Of a stretch of DNA of 64,000 bases, positions 17,869 through 28,721 are shown piece by piece. The position numbers and the translations under genes are program-made. Numbering within the stretch: the stretch's first letter is position 1; every line of letters begins with the position of its first letter. Below the pieces are notes generated by a model, which saw nothing but the letters and a program-made list of their open reading frames with translations, ran no database searches and was not told the origin of the DNA. The DNA comes from Prostheceraeus crozeri (taxonomy: Eukaryota; Platyhelminthes; Polycladida; Euryleptidae), in NCBI GenBank assembly GCA_907163375.1, contig CAJQUW010009206.1, positions 1-64,000 on the forward strand, written 5' to 3'.

Positions 17869-18159
17869 ATGTCCACACCGTGGACAAGGAATTTTCGTTC
17901 TCCAGTAAAAGAAAATAAAATCAGCTACTACTATTCAACTTCCTTAAAACAATCGGTTATTAACTATAATATTACAAATTGCATTAACAAAATGTCCACA
18001 CCGTGGACAAGGAATTTTCGTTCTCCAGTAAAAGAAAATAAAATCAGCTACTACTATTCAACTTCCTTAAAACAATCGGTTATTAACTATAATATTACAA
18101 ATTGCATTAACAAAATGTCCACACCGTGGACAAGGAATTTTCGTTCTCCAGTAAAATAA
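17869..18159 (+). repeat. 123-bp tandem repeat keeping an open frame
   Basis: Units begin at 17869, 17992 and 18115 (the last partial). Each begins ATGTCCACACCGTGGAC, which includes the hairpin GTCCAC-ACC-GTGGAC. As 123 is a multiple of three, the ORF repeats a 41-residue peptide twice and stops in the third unit. Protein expression is doubtful because the ATG lacks the element's A-rich context. It is better described as a minisatellite. Confidence 0.75.
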
Positions 18160-18192
18160 AATAAAATCAGCTACTACTACTTTTAAGTTCTT

Positions 18193-18867
18193 TTAAGCTT
18201 CTTTCCAAAAGCTTTCATATTTCCGAAGACAATCTTCTAACAATGATAAATTCGATTTCAAAAAACGTAAGGGTACATTTAGTCTACAAATCTTTGGAGA
18301 AATAGATGCCATCTTACCTAATTTAATTGCAAATGCAATTTCAGTCCTTGAATAAGAAATGTTATTAGTTTGCAATAAATGTTGAAAGTATGCATTATCC
18401 TTTTCACACAGTTCCAGTAAATAATTCGCGTGTTTTCCCAGGTAGATTTTCATCATTATGTTAATAACGTTATTTTTCTTCTCCATCACATAAAGAGTAT
18501 TTAAATTTGCAATGGCTTCAGCAGTATCTCCTGAAGGCTCAACAAAGTCTTCTAAGGAATCCACAAATTCATATCGGGTAGATAAAGACGTCGATAATTG
18601 ATGATGAAGGTCGTCAATCTTTCCGTCCCTTTCTCTTTCTTTCTTTTCTTTCACGAGTAAGCGTTTTGCTTTTCTTCTCCGTTTTCTTTCCTTATCAAAA
18701 AATGTAGGGTCAAAAATAATCGGAAATTTCTCCATTTGTTCAATGATGAAAGTGTTATATTCTTCCTTCTTATCATTGGAAATATATCGTTTTGAAATTT
18801 CTGTAAATAACTCCGGAAACGTAGCAATAATGTTTGACTGCTCTTCGATAACTTCTTGTGTTGACAT
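18193..18867 (-). CDS. Accessory protein, unrecognised
   Basis: 224 residues, intact, inside the element but with base use less AT-rich than the core genes. Its ATG has no A-rich lead (it is preceded by GTGATCAGTC). A strongly basic patch (KERKRRRKAKRLLVKEKKERER, residues about 58-79) could be nuclear-localising or nucleic-acid-binding. The C-terminal half is helical with a compact region around NNISYSRTEIAFAIKL. I know no function. The different start context suggests later acquisition or host-type transcription. Its upstream 300 bases (18870-19200) hold no other gene. Confidence 0.6.
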   Translation of the reverse strand: MSTQEVIEEQSNIIATFPELFTEISKRYISNDKKEEYNTFIIEQMEKFPIIFDPTFFDKERKRRRKAKRLLVKEKKERERDGKIDDLHHQLSTSLSTRYEFVDSLEDFVEPSGDTAEAIANLNTLYVMEKKNNVINIMMKIYLGKHANYLLELCEKDNAYFQHLLQTNNISYSRTEIAFAIKLGKMASISPKICRLNVPLRFLKSNLSLLEDCLRKYESFWKEA

Positions 18868-19270
18868 GACTGATCACAGCGCAGCACACGATACAATGAC
18901 AGACGAGAGAGATAAATGAAAACAGTACAGCTGGCAGATATCTTAACGTCATACGGGTGTGCTGACGCACGCCTAACGTACAATTAAAATGTCATTGTTT
19001 CACAGAGTAGTAGCAGCTGTTTGTTCTTTCATACATTGTTTCCTTTCAAATGTTTGAGTTGGAGGACACAGCTCCTTACACTGAAATGCATTTTATTCTT
19101 AAATGCGGGAAGCAGATGTTCTCTACAATTGAGTGTTTATCTGAGTGCAAATTGTAAGAACGCCAGGAGCGGTCATGATTTGAGCAAGAAAATGATCATA
19201 ATCACAAATTTGAGATTCTTACCTTTTATGATTTTCGGTGTCCTAGAACGGTCATGATTTGAGCAATGAA

Positions 19271-19304
19271 AATCGAACCGAAGGTTCTAGGGCTTCGCCC
19301 GATT
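19271..19304. repeat. Double-hairpin element, right terminus
   Basis: Inverted copy of 1645-1678: GAACC-GAA-GGTTC and GGGC-TTC-GCCC inside AATCG/CGATT. Confidence 0.85.
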
Positions 19305-19365
19305 GTAATTCTCAAATTTTGAGATTTTGAAAAATTTGAAAAATTGGGTATTTTTAAAAACGCCC

Positions 19366-19401
19366 AAATCGGAGCGAAGCTCCTCTGGCTTTAGCCGATT
19401 T
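19366..19401. repeat. Double-hairpin element, right terminus, GGAGC type
   Basis: Inverted copy of 1548-1583, 20 bases from the end of the terminal repeat. Confidence 0.85.
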
Positions 19402-19421
19402 ATGAATTTAGGTCTTCATAA

Positions 19422-20116
19422 GTCTTCATCCCAGTAACAGATGAAGTTTTCCGTAGAGTTGTTCTGACCCACTGCTGCGAAATACTTAATGTATCAAGAT
19501 AGAAACGTTGGCAGACGATGACCAGAAGACCATCCTTGTATAGGAAATGATCACAGGTCTTCCGGCGTCTCGATGTAGTCGCTTTGACTGTTTTTCTTTC
19601 CGTATCTTTCTCGACTGTCGTGCGAGCAATAAAATTTCTTTGGATATCCGTACTGCCTGACTTCCAAAAGTCATTAAAAATAACCTTTCTATCATCCGCA
19701 GAAAATTTAGTGTGACACTGTCTTGGACATTTACTTCTACATCCACTTTTCATCGTTCTTTCTTCTTTATCTTTATAATCAAAATATTTCTTCCCGGTAC
19801 ACTTCTTGACTTTATCGACAGCCTTTCGATATTTCCTTTTCCGAGGTCGCCCGCGAATTGATGTAGACTTGACTTGAGATGTATCAGAGTTTTCTTGTAG
19901 ACTCCTGTTCACTTCATGCATTGATAAGTCCGGCTCCGTGTCGTCTCTTGCATCTATGATCTCATCATCACCAGTGACTTCCGACGCATCACTTGTATTT
20001 TTAGAATTTGGAATGTAACAAGGATCACAATCACTGTCTTCGGTCGAAGAATATGCACATAAAATAGTAGCAATGTCAGAAGCATTAATTCTCCTTCTTC
20101 GTTTCGCTGGCATCAT
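19422..20116 (-). pseudogene. Host-type Cys-rich nuclear protein gene, cut by the Polinton end
   Basis: The probable start is the MMPAKRRRR at 20116 (the open frame runs further, to 20182). About 230 residues of gene sequence remain: an N-terminal KRRRR, an acidic Asp/Glu/Ser region, a GRPRKRKYRK AT-hook-like segment, then a CTGKKYFDYK...CRSKCPRQCHTKF...FNDFW...FIARTTVEK...FYLDTLSISQQWVRTTL order. I recognise that order from an expanded, uncharacterised family in invertebrates, often multi-copy and possibly transposon-derived. The frame reaches the Polinton edge at 19422 and then runs into terminal-repeat sequence, so the C-terminal half is lost. Its continuation is not visible left of 1224. 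Confidence 0.65.
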
Positions 20117-20182
20117 TAGTCGGGTGATCGAAGTAAGTGAATGACAGAAGGTTAGGTTTATAGCGATGTGTTCAAATTTCAA

Positions 20183-21529
20183 AATTCCTAGCTATCTATG
20201 ACTAAGCACGGAGTCTCGAGACGTGTGAGAATGACCAAATTTAGATACCATAAAAATAGAACAACAATTCATTGCACTTCAAAGGAAAGAAAACAGATAC
20301 GTTTGCTATATCAAAGTGTGAAAATTCATTTTTTCTTTTTGACGAAGTAACGTATCTGACACTTACGCCAGTTAGGGAATAATAAGTTGATCATCGAAAT
20401 GATAAGATTTCAGTTACGCTATTTCGTTAAAATGGGAATATTTGAATTTAAAAAAGACTTCAAAATATTTTTTTCACTCAACCCCTTTGGGTCGACGTAT
20501 TAAATTGTTAAACAAAATTTAGAAAAATTATGAAATTTCAGATACGTTATTTAGTCAAAAAAGCGACGATATCTTAAACATAACTATTTTTGCGTTCATG
20601 AATTATAATGTGTCTTTATTTCGGATTGAAAACATACTTAATGTCAAAATTACATAATGCATAATTGTTGATGGTTAAATACTTATTGATTATTTATGAA
20701 ATGCCTTGTACCTACATATATTAAAATCGAATTCAGTATTAAAAGTATGACTCTTGAATGTCATTATCTCACTACTTACAAAACAGTAGTAACATTAGTA
20801 TGATCTTTATTGAACAAAGGCCTAAAACCAACATACTTTGGACATGATTGATGCTTTCTGTTAACATTGTGCTGTTATGGCTTCAGTATGTAAAGCATAC
20901 CACATGTAATAAAAAGTCTGATTGCCTTAACAGAGGCTTTAATTCTCATAACTAAACTACAGCAGCAGAACCAAAGCAGAAGCGTCAAGAGCATAACATA
21001 CAATGACAATAGAGTGGTTAGTGTTGCAATGCACGAACGAACACAATTCATCATGCGGCAGCACAGCGCCACAATGGCTGGAAGAAGACAATCATTCATT
21101 ATTACGTCACCACATTTGAAATAGCATACGAAAAGCATACAAATATATACCAAAAGAATACAGAAATATATCAAAAAATATTTTGGCATACATCTTCGTA
21201 TGTGATTGTTATTGAGCGATCTACGGTGTAAAAGTTTTGAACGAAATAAAAAGTTGTCTATGAAACATTTGAGTGAAATTATTCATAGGCCTACGTGTAG
21301 ATTATTCGATAATATGCAGTCTTTATATCGAGCTGAAGTTTTGAACGTCAAGCGTTCAATAAGAGCATGATGATTTTACATTGGGCTCAAGTAGAGGGGT
21401 CATTGTATTACACTGTCTAACCTTCGAAAACTGTTCTTTTGAAAATAGTAGCCGCTCGAGTCATGCACTCTAGTGCACCCTGATGATGATTGATAATTTC
21501 ATACCACTTATTTACTTGCTGACTATGAG
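20183..21529. other. Gene-free stretch with an inverted transposon copy
   Basis: No gene is supported. About 20560-20860 and 21120-21231 are inverted copies of about 25590-25890 and 25453-25560, a non-autonomous transposon with the terminus CACYGTARATCGCTC. About 20960-21110 is an unrelated insert within it. The rest shows nothing recognisable. Confidence 0.55.
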
Positions 21530-22487
21530 GATTCAGAAGCATCTTTATTAGAGCAGACCCAATTTCTGTCTGAACGCTATCGAAATTTACCGGATTGTGT
21601 GATATTGAATGATCGCGAGTTTCTCTTCTGGAGGTGGCCTACTGCTAAGTATTTTAGGGGCCCATTCCGATTTAACTTTCCGGTTTTTATTTTTGATAAG
21701 AGTGGCAGCTCTGCTATTGTCTGGTGACACACGAAGCACGATAACTGAAGGGATCCTTTTGCTTTCATTGTTCCTCCATTCTTTTCTGACTCATCATGGA
21801 TCGAAAAGTGTCAGTAATAAAGTTGAACGTGTAAACGCAGCCTAAAGGCATGTTATGAATTGAGTAAGACATTTCTTGAGTGAAACTTTCTGTTATCGAG
21901 TGGTTATGCAGTCGTCTGTTTCCTCATCGATGGCCTCCAAGATCTCCGGATTTGAATCCAGACTGTTGGGCCAGTGTACACTGCCAACGACCGAGGACTC
22001 TTGTCTCATTATCAAAAATTATTCACACTGAGGTATGACCGATGGCAGTGATGGAATCAGCGGTTCTAAATTGCATTGATTGGCTGAATTTGGTGCTTTT
22101 ATACATGTAGATTTATTCATTGACTTTTTTTGCCTTGACAAATCAAATTCTTAATTCGAATTGTGAACATACCATTTTGTTGAACATGCAGATACTTCTT
22201 TGTTGAATGTTGGGGAAATAGTCTGCCACGTTGGAATTTCAGTTCAATTCAGCATTTCAATCTCAAAGTTGATTTGCCAGCGGAAAACACTGCTTCCTGA
22301 CCATCCAGCCTATGCTGTGCATATTTGTTGCATTTAACTTACGTGCTTAATATAAATGCACTAACTTTTGATTCGTCCAAAGTTCTTTATCTTTCACGCA
22401 TTGATTGCAACCAGATTACATGGCATTTTATTTCTGTAATAGAGGAGAACAGGTCCAATCGGTCTCAGTGCTTGTAGTTGAATAAAG

Positions 22488-23273
22488 ATGCCTCTGAGAA
22501 CACTGTTGGTACTCATCGCCAATCTTGCAATACCAACATGTCAACAAATTTCTCAAAGTTATTTCTCCAATGTAGATCCTGTATATTTCAAGCTTGGAAA
22601 GTCAGTTAAATGCTCGGCTGCTGTCATTAGCTCTACGACAGCCGATTCGAAATTGGACTGCGCCACCTCTTGTCAATCTCTGCAGGATACATGTCTGTCA
22701 ATGACATTTGACCCCCAGACCTCACGCTGTATGCTGTATTCACGAGCATGCATCGCTGCATCACCCGTGCATCGTCAAAGTTTAATGGTTCGAAGAATGA
22801 ATCTGACAGGCATTTTGAAATGGAGATTTCAGCGGAAGCTTTTTCTCATGATTACAACACAAACTGGAACATACGAACAGAATAGAGAAACTTGTGGAAA
22901 GCATGGCATGTACTTGATCTCTCCAGAAAGCAAGAATGAAAATGATTTTATAATAAATACAATCGTTGCCACCTTACCAGAAAAATATATACGGATGTCA
23001 GCACCTACGCACGGTCGCACCCGGTATCAACAATCGATGTTCTATCTGGGAATGAAAGATTCACCGAATAATCATTGCAGTCTGCAGGATGGGATAACAA
23101 AATGTCCTTTTGTTGGCTATAGATATGATGAGCCAGTCAATCCAACACTTGAATGTCTCGTTTACATGCGCAAATCACGCTACAGAGGTAGCAGCTCTTA
23201 TGATGATTATGGATGGGATGACCTCGGGTGTGGTACGCCCAGACACCCACTCTGTGAAACAAGAAATGTCTAA
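22488..23273 (+). CDS. Secreted PAN/Apple-C-type-lectin protein
   Basis: 261 residues in one open frame. Residues 1-18 form a signal peptide (MPLRTLLVLIANLAIPTC). Residues about 40-90 carry a PAN/Apple-like Cys pattern (CAAxxC-like spacing: CATSC...TCLSMTFDPQTSRCMLYSRAC). From about residue 125 a C-type-lectin-like domain runs to the end, with GTYEQNRETCGKHG, the FYLGMKDS strand, CLVYMRKS, YDDYGWDDLGCGTPRHPLCET. The WDDLGC...PLC pattern fits the C-terminal half of such domains. No EPN/QPD sugar motif is visible, so carbohydrate binding is uncertain. It is probably a host immune or adhesive protein; a related broken copy lies in the right arm. There may be further exons. Confidence 0.75.
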   Translation: MPLRTLLVLIANLAIPTCQQISQSYFSNVDPVYFKLGKSVKCSAAVISSTTADSKLDCATSCQSLQDTCLSMTFDPQTSRCMLYSRACIAASPVHRQSLMVRRMNLTGILKWRFQRKLFLMITTQTGTYEQNRETCGKHGMYLISPESKNENDFIINTIVATLPEKYIRMSAPTHGRTRYQQSMFYLGMKDSPNNHCSLQDGITKCPFVGYRYDEPVNPTLECLVYMRKSRYRGSSSYDDYGWDDLGCGTPRHPLCETRNV

Positions 23274-23299
23274 CTCTGAAATGCATAAATAATTGTCAT

Positions 23300-25440
23300 T
23301 TTTCACTCATGATTCATCAAAATTGGCATCGGAGGAATTATTCTACGTATCTGACTATGAACAACTATATTGACCGTTTGATAGGCGTCACTTCTTCACA
23401 CAGTCACTGCTCGTCAACAATGCACACTCGTGTCTCAGCTGGAAATAGACAAGCGGATTGACATGCATGCAAGACAATGAATAAAGAACTACATTGCATT
23501 TGTAGTGCCCTCTAGCATCATCATAGTGCAAAGCTTATTTCATTGTCAAACTCTATTATTTGCTTGGTGTTTAATACAGTTATGAATAAACAAAAAGTAT
23601 TCAGCATGGACTCAAGTTATCAAGAGTCAGTGGTCAATAAACAGAATATATGTAAGCATCTCTTAAAATGAGTTTTCAATTGATTTTTAATGATTTCGTG
23701 TTTTTGACAAAATGGACGTTTTAGGTAGATAGAATGTTGGACGTACTTGAGTTAAAAAGACTATGATTTACAATGCATATATAGAGCCGAGTCATACGAT
23801 ATTCTCAGACGGACTGTAAATGATAGAGTGTGAACCTTTCAACGTTGACATTCATTTGATCTAAAACGATCATCTTCGAATTAAAGAAAACATTTCAAAA
23901 TTCAGAAATACCAATTTTGACAAATTTTGAAATTTTTGACAGTTTATCGAATTTCGGCAATTCACGATGCCAAATTGGTTGAATGTATTGAACTGATCAG
24001 CAAAAAGAGATTGAATTGTGCATGTAATATAGCTTAAATATACGCATGAAATGGGGAGGATTATCCTCAAATTATCCTCAATTATCACTCCAATGTTTTG
24101 TAAAGCAGATATGATGTGTTGAAGATGTATGTCGGGAAGAGATGAATGAAAAACCAATCTGACAAAATTAAGAGTTAACTCTCGCCCCACTGCCCCTCTG
24201 GTGAATTTTTGAATATCATTAAACCAAGCAAGCTATGGCCACCAGAATTATAATATGTTACTTTCTACGTATTATGCAAGTTTTGATAGAAGGATTATTT
24301 TTTTGGTACAATACTTTTCGCGTGAGGGCTATTTTATTTTAGCTGATTTTGGCATATATTCACGTCTAATTACGGTATCAATTCTTGATTAAAGAAATTG
24401 AGATTACATAAAAGATTCTTCCTATTAATATAAAGATATGCACAAATGCAAAACCTTTCAATTTGAAGTTATCTGCTTATTATGTACAATACGCATGCTG
24501 AAAGATTTGAAATTCAAATTTCAAATATTTTTTAATTATTTTTGTACATTCTGGTTCCGCATCTGATCAGCAATTATTGAACATTTTCGGATGTTGCTTG
24601 TAGCCTCAATGTCTCGATAAAAGTTCATCAAATGGGGTTGTTTCTTCACATGTTGAAACTAGATGCCAAAATGTGCGATTTTTATTGCTATTTGAGCTGA
24701 ACTAAAAGCTTCAAATATTTTGACCTTTGACCTCATCTAACACAATGATACAATCTCATAACGATTGATAATCAGCTACAATTCAGCTACAATTTTTCCT
24801 TTGAAAAATCATCTTCCTTGACCGAATCCTGTGATATCTTTGCACAAGTTGCGTGAGTAACTTTATGTTTCACAGGATTCTCGGAATCTATGACAAACAG
24901 AATTTTAGAGCTGCCAAAAATCTACCTCTATTTGTTATGGCATTGTGGACATCATTAGCATTTTTGAGATTTCCGTGTAGAATTGACCGTCTCAGAGAAT
25001 GAAAACTTTCTATGTGCTAATGTATTCCAATGAAGGAGTGCAATAATGGATATTTTCGAAACTAGTGCATGATTGCTTCTTTTTAGCATTTCATGAGTAA
25101 GATATCTTTAATGCTCGAGCCCGTGTGGTGGGGCCATTTAAATCTAACGAGTTCGAATGCTATGATGAAGCAATCTCGTGCACGAGTTGCGTAGAGAATT
25201 TTATTTGCCGACGTGCTATGATAATCAAGGACAGATTGTGATTGACATGTCTGTGATTATCAAGAGTTTTTGAAAAGAGATTTAGCTTCATCAATCGTGA
25301 AAATATCTATTCACAGATCCAGTCTATATTATAGAGGGACACCAGCACTCATAAATGGCATAGATTACGCTCCTTCCAGTGCATTGGAGTAATTATAATT
25401 TCCCGCGCGGACAATAATCTGCTAACAGGGCAAATATAGC
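23300..25440. other. Gene-free part of the left arm
   Basis: No coding region is supported. The sequence is AT-rich and matched, inverted, by about 45600-48890 apart from insertions in the other arm. Short open frames (for example 23870-24190 on -) have no recognisable domain. Confidence 0.5.
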
Positions 25441-25452
25441 GATTGGATGTCG

Positions 25453-26395
25453 ACACTGTAAATCGCTCAATACCAATCACATACGAAGGATGCATGCCAC
25501 TATATTTTCTGTATATATGTGCATGCTTTTCGTATGTTATTTCAAGTGTGGTATGCTTTACTTACGAAGGCCATACCAGCACAATGTCATGTCCAAAGTA
25601 TGTTGATTTAAGGCCTTTTGTCAATAAAGATCATACTAATGTTACTACTGTTTTGTAAGTAGTGAGATAATGACATTCAAGAGTCATACTTTCAATACTG
25701 AATTCTATTTTAATACATGTAGGTACAAGGCATTTCATAAATAATCAATAAGTATTCAACCATCAACAATTATGCATTATGTAATTTTGAAATTAAGCAT
25801 GCTATCAATCCGAAATAAAGACACATTATAATTCATGAGCGCAAAAATAGCTGTGTTTAAGATATATAGGTCAACATGATTGCACGGAAAATAACGTTTG
25901 AATGAATTGATGACAATCAACTTGGTTCATAGAGTAGAGTTAACCTAGCGTCCTGTTAAAGTTATTGGACAAGTGGCAACGACGACAAACTCGTGGAGCA
26001 TAAAATTCATAATAATTCTATTCCAATGAAATATCACACTATCAAAAAGAAATATTCACGACTGGTATTACTGAAAACGTTATTTGACAATAGCATGTTA
26101 TATATATATATATATTTGCTATGTGACTTAAAGCTCGACATACCAGAGGCATACGAACGAATGAATCTGCATCGGGTTTCGAACCAACAACTCGTATTTC
26201 AGAGTAAAACAGCCAATCACAGATAGAATAGTTCGTATCGCTACATACCAATCACATACTAAAGTAAGTGAGATGTGGTATGAACATAACAGATCTCTGT
26301 AAACATACGAAAATCTGGTATCAAATGTTATTTTCAAATTTTATGTGAATTTGGTATATGCTTGTATATAATTTTCGTATCCAGCGATTTACAGT
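25453..26395. mobile_element. Non-autonomous DNA transposon with CACTGTAAATCGCT ends
   Basis: Terminal inverted repeats CACTGTAAATCGCT at 25453-25466 and AGCGATTTACAGTG at 26382-26395; no transposase. A diverged inverted copy ends at about 21231. The right arm lacks this block, so it arrived after the duplication or was lost there. Superfamily not assigned: I see no clean target duplication. Confidence 0.65.
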
Positions 26396-26855
26396 GTACA
26401 ATACAGTCCATTTCCTAATGCACGGAGATAGATAAAGACTGTTTACTGTGCATGTACTCCTTGAAGTTTATGCACTCTTTGGAAAGCTTAAACTTTATTA
26501 TGGAAGCAATGATCATAGAGATTATTGCACTGTGAAATATAAAGAAATTTGAATAGACTTTCACACACCTATGCGGGATTGTTAGTTTGATTTTTTCATT
26601 TTTCTCATTATTTCAGGCTCATTATTTGACGCAAGTATATATCAGCATTTCATACTGATGTCCATGATACCATGGACTTTTCAGTAACTATGAAAGCTTA
26701 ACTTATACATATCCAGACGTCATTGATGACGCTCACCATGCACATATAGGAATAAATGCCAATTAATGCATATTTCGAATGGAAGTTTCATATGCAGAGT
26801 CAAAGGAACACTACAAAGATTGTATTGACAGTGAGAAGCCGTAAGCTTTTGATAG

Positions 26856-26920
26856 GTTTATTAGCAGCAAACATGTTTCAGTAGGCAAGCTACCATCATC
26901 AGTGACAACGGTCAATAAAC
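26856..26920 (-). ncRNA. Hammerhead ribozyme motif in Penelope terminal repeat (copy 1)
   Basis: On the minus strand: CTGATGA core (26896-26902), stem II GTAG/CTAC, GAAAC (26875-26879), a very short stem III (AC-AT-GT), a GTT cleavage triplet, and a distal stem I GTTTATT/AATAAAC (26914-26920 with 26856-26862). Hammerheads of this minimal form are known in Penelope terminal repeats. Confidence 0.7.
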
Positions 26921-26932
26921 AAGGATGCAATA

Positions 26933-28692
26933 CAGGGTGAGTCATAATGTGCGCAAAACTTTGGTGATGTCCTGTGATTACTGAACGGGGTACTCGACAT
27001 TAATTTTAATGCCATTTTGTTCGTTAAGACTTGGGGTTTTGTATGATATCACATCCTACAGACTTCTATGAATTTTAAGTATAAAAATTTGAAAATTGAA
27101 TCATGTCATATTTTCTCAGTTGGTGAAATCTTACCATAGTTTTGGGCATGATTCTGCATCTGTTTAGTGATTCGCAATGACATCAAAATGATTCCACAAT
27201 CCATTTTATTTCGTTCAACCAACAATCTGGACACAAACAAGCAATCTATGTTTTTTGAAGATTTTGAATTTGTCCTACAATTAGGAAATGTTTGATTTAA
27301 CTAAGATATGCGAAATTTCAGCGCCAAAAGCTAAATTGTCTTTTTTTCGTTAACGATGGACTTAGAAACAAGATTGACTCTTGTGAAATTGTTCTATTCC
27401 AATAACGAATCTCCAACTGCTACTCTACGTGCATATAAGAGAATGATGTCCTTGCACAATGATCCATTTCCACCTTCAACTATCAGTCGACTGATGCAGA
27501 AGTTTGAGGCAACAAAGACTCTCCATGACATCCAGTCTCCTGGTAGACCGTCCATTGTCAATGAACGTTCCTCTGCTATCGAGAAGTCGATCACCAATCT
27601 TAAAGCTGCAAATCCACTTGGTCATACTAGCTCTCGACAAGTCGCGCGTGAAACCGCTATCCCTCAACGCAGTGTCGTTCGAGTCCTACATCAAATCGGG
27701 ATGCATCCATTCCGAATATCCCGAACACAGGCGATAAGTGAAGAAGACAAGCTGAATCGTCTTGACTTCGCGAAGTGGATATTGGAGAATGAGGAAATCC
27801 TGCCAAACATTCTTTGGTCTGATGAAGCTTACTTTAGTTTAGATGGGCTCGTAAACCGACACAACTGTGTGATATGGGCATACGAAAATCCAAGATGCAA
27901 TTTGCCGAAGAATCTCCACTCACCAAAGCTTTGCGTTTGGATGGCAATTTCTTCAAACTTCAAATTGCAGCCCCACTTCTTCGAATCGACTGTGGATCAA
28001 GAAAACTACACTAGCATGCTCCGTGATCACCTCATACCTGAACCGCAAAAGAGTCGGAAGATGAAGTCTGTCGTATTCCAACATGATGGAGCTCCTCCTC
28101 ATTTCTCGAAGAAGGCACGAGACTTTCTATCAACGAAATTCCCCGAAAACCGAGTGATTGGTCGTGGTTACGGTCATCCTTGGCCACCGCGGTCTCCCGA
28201 TTTGTCCCCATTAGACTACTATTTGTGGGGAACTTTGAAGGCTCGCGTGTATCACCAATTTGTTCCGAGAAACATTAATGAGTTAAAGGAGAAAATCTTT
28301 GAAGAAGTTCAAAATCTTGAAACAGATGAGCTCCAACGGGCCATTAACCATTTGCTCGTCAGAGCACAATGTGTTGTCGAGGCTGATGGAGGATTGTTTG
28401 AACACTTGCTGTAAATTGTCTATCATCAGTAATAAGCTTAATTATAAGAAGTCCTTTGGAAAATTTGTTTTTAATTTGAATTTTGAACGATTTAAATTGT
28501 GAAATTTAGGTAAATTCTAGTGAATTCAAAATTAGCTAGAATACTGTCAAATAATTGAAAGAGAAAAATAATATTGCACACAGCAAAACCCCATGACATG
28601 CTAAACAATATGGAAGAGAAACTCAAGTCGAATAATTATTTTGGTCAGAGCTACAAGTCCTTGAAGTTTTGCGCACATTATGACTCACCCTG
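26933..28692 (+). mobile_element. Mariner/Tc1-superfamily transposon, apparently complete
   Basis: Perfect 29-bp terminal inverted repeats starting CAGGGTGAGTCATAATG (26933-26961 and 28664-28692), flanked by the target duplication TA (26931-26932, 28693-28694). The partial tandem Penelope copy at about 31637-31650 shows the empty site with one TA. It carries one intact transposase gene. Confidence 0.95.
27356..28414 (+). CDS. Mariner/Tc1-type transposase (DD37D)
   Basis: 352 residues, intact. The N-terminal 120 residues contain a helix-turn-helix region (FYSNNESPTATLRAYKRM, then TISRLMQKF, SPGRPS) of the kind found in invertebrate DUF4817-type transposases. The DDE_3 catalytic core has Asp156 (WSDEAYF), Asp244 (QHDGAPPHF) and Asp282 (RSPDLSPLDYYLWG), so 37 residues separate the last two. 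Other family marks are CVWMAIS and a C-terminal CVVEADGGLFEHLL. It would cut and paste its own element at TA sites. All catalytic residues are present and the terminal repeats are perfect, so this copy may be young and active. Confidence 0.95.
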   Translation: MDLETRLTLVKLFYSNNESPTATLRAYKRMMSLHNDPFPPSTISRLMQKFEATKTLHDIQSPGRPSIVNERSSAIEKSITNLKAANPLGHTSSRQVARETAIPQRSVVRVLHQIGMHPFRISRTQAISEEDKLNRLDFAKWILENEEILPNILWSDEAYFSLDGLVNRHNCVIWAYENPRCNLPKNLHSPKLCVWMAISSNFKLQPHFFESTVDQENYTSMLRDHLIPEPQKSRKMKSVVFQHDGAPPHFSKKARDFLSTKFPENRVIGRGYGHPWPPRSPDLSPLDYYLWGTLKARVYHQFVPRNINELKEKIFEEVQNLETDELQRAINHLLVRAQCVVEADGGLFEHLL

Positions 28693-28721
28693 TATATACA
28701 GTGCGAATGAGACAAGAAAAA

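Larger units (their letters stand above)
1224..19421. mobile_element. Polinton/Maverick (adintovirus-like) endogenous virus element
   Basis: An element of about 18 kb with inverted terminal sequence and the Polinton hallmark set: protein-primed DNA polymerase B, DDE integrase, FtsK/A32-like packaging ATPase, adenain-like protease, double-jelly-roll major capsid protein and penton-like minor capsid protein. Internal DNA is strongly AT-rich apart from small GC-rich hairpins. The right edge is clear, because similarity to the left terminus stops at 19421. The left edge is uncertain: the sequence matching the right end starts at 1528, but subterminal tandem repeats run out to about 1224. I could not find the 6-bp target duplication expected for Polintons, so one end may be truncated. 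The polymerase and capsid lesions suggest a non-functional copy. Confidence 0.93.
19205..19421 (-). repeat. Right terminal inverted repeat core
   Basis: Reverse complement of the left core, with the same two hairpin mini-elements (19271-19304, 19366-19401) in the same order from the end. Homology stops abruptly at 19421. The next bases belong to a host-type coding sequence read on the minus strand. The outer tandem repeats seen on the left are missing here. Confidence 0.85.

Noticed and set aside
17866..18159. Repeat ORF as a real structural gene
   Set aside because: No A-rich start context and openness follows from unit length divisible by three; kept as a repeat only.
21609..21845. 78-codon ORF, also seen inverted at 52791-53027
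   Set aside because: Conserved only because both lie in the inverted arms; no domain is seen, and the neighbouring frames are equally alike.
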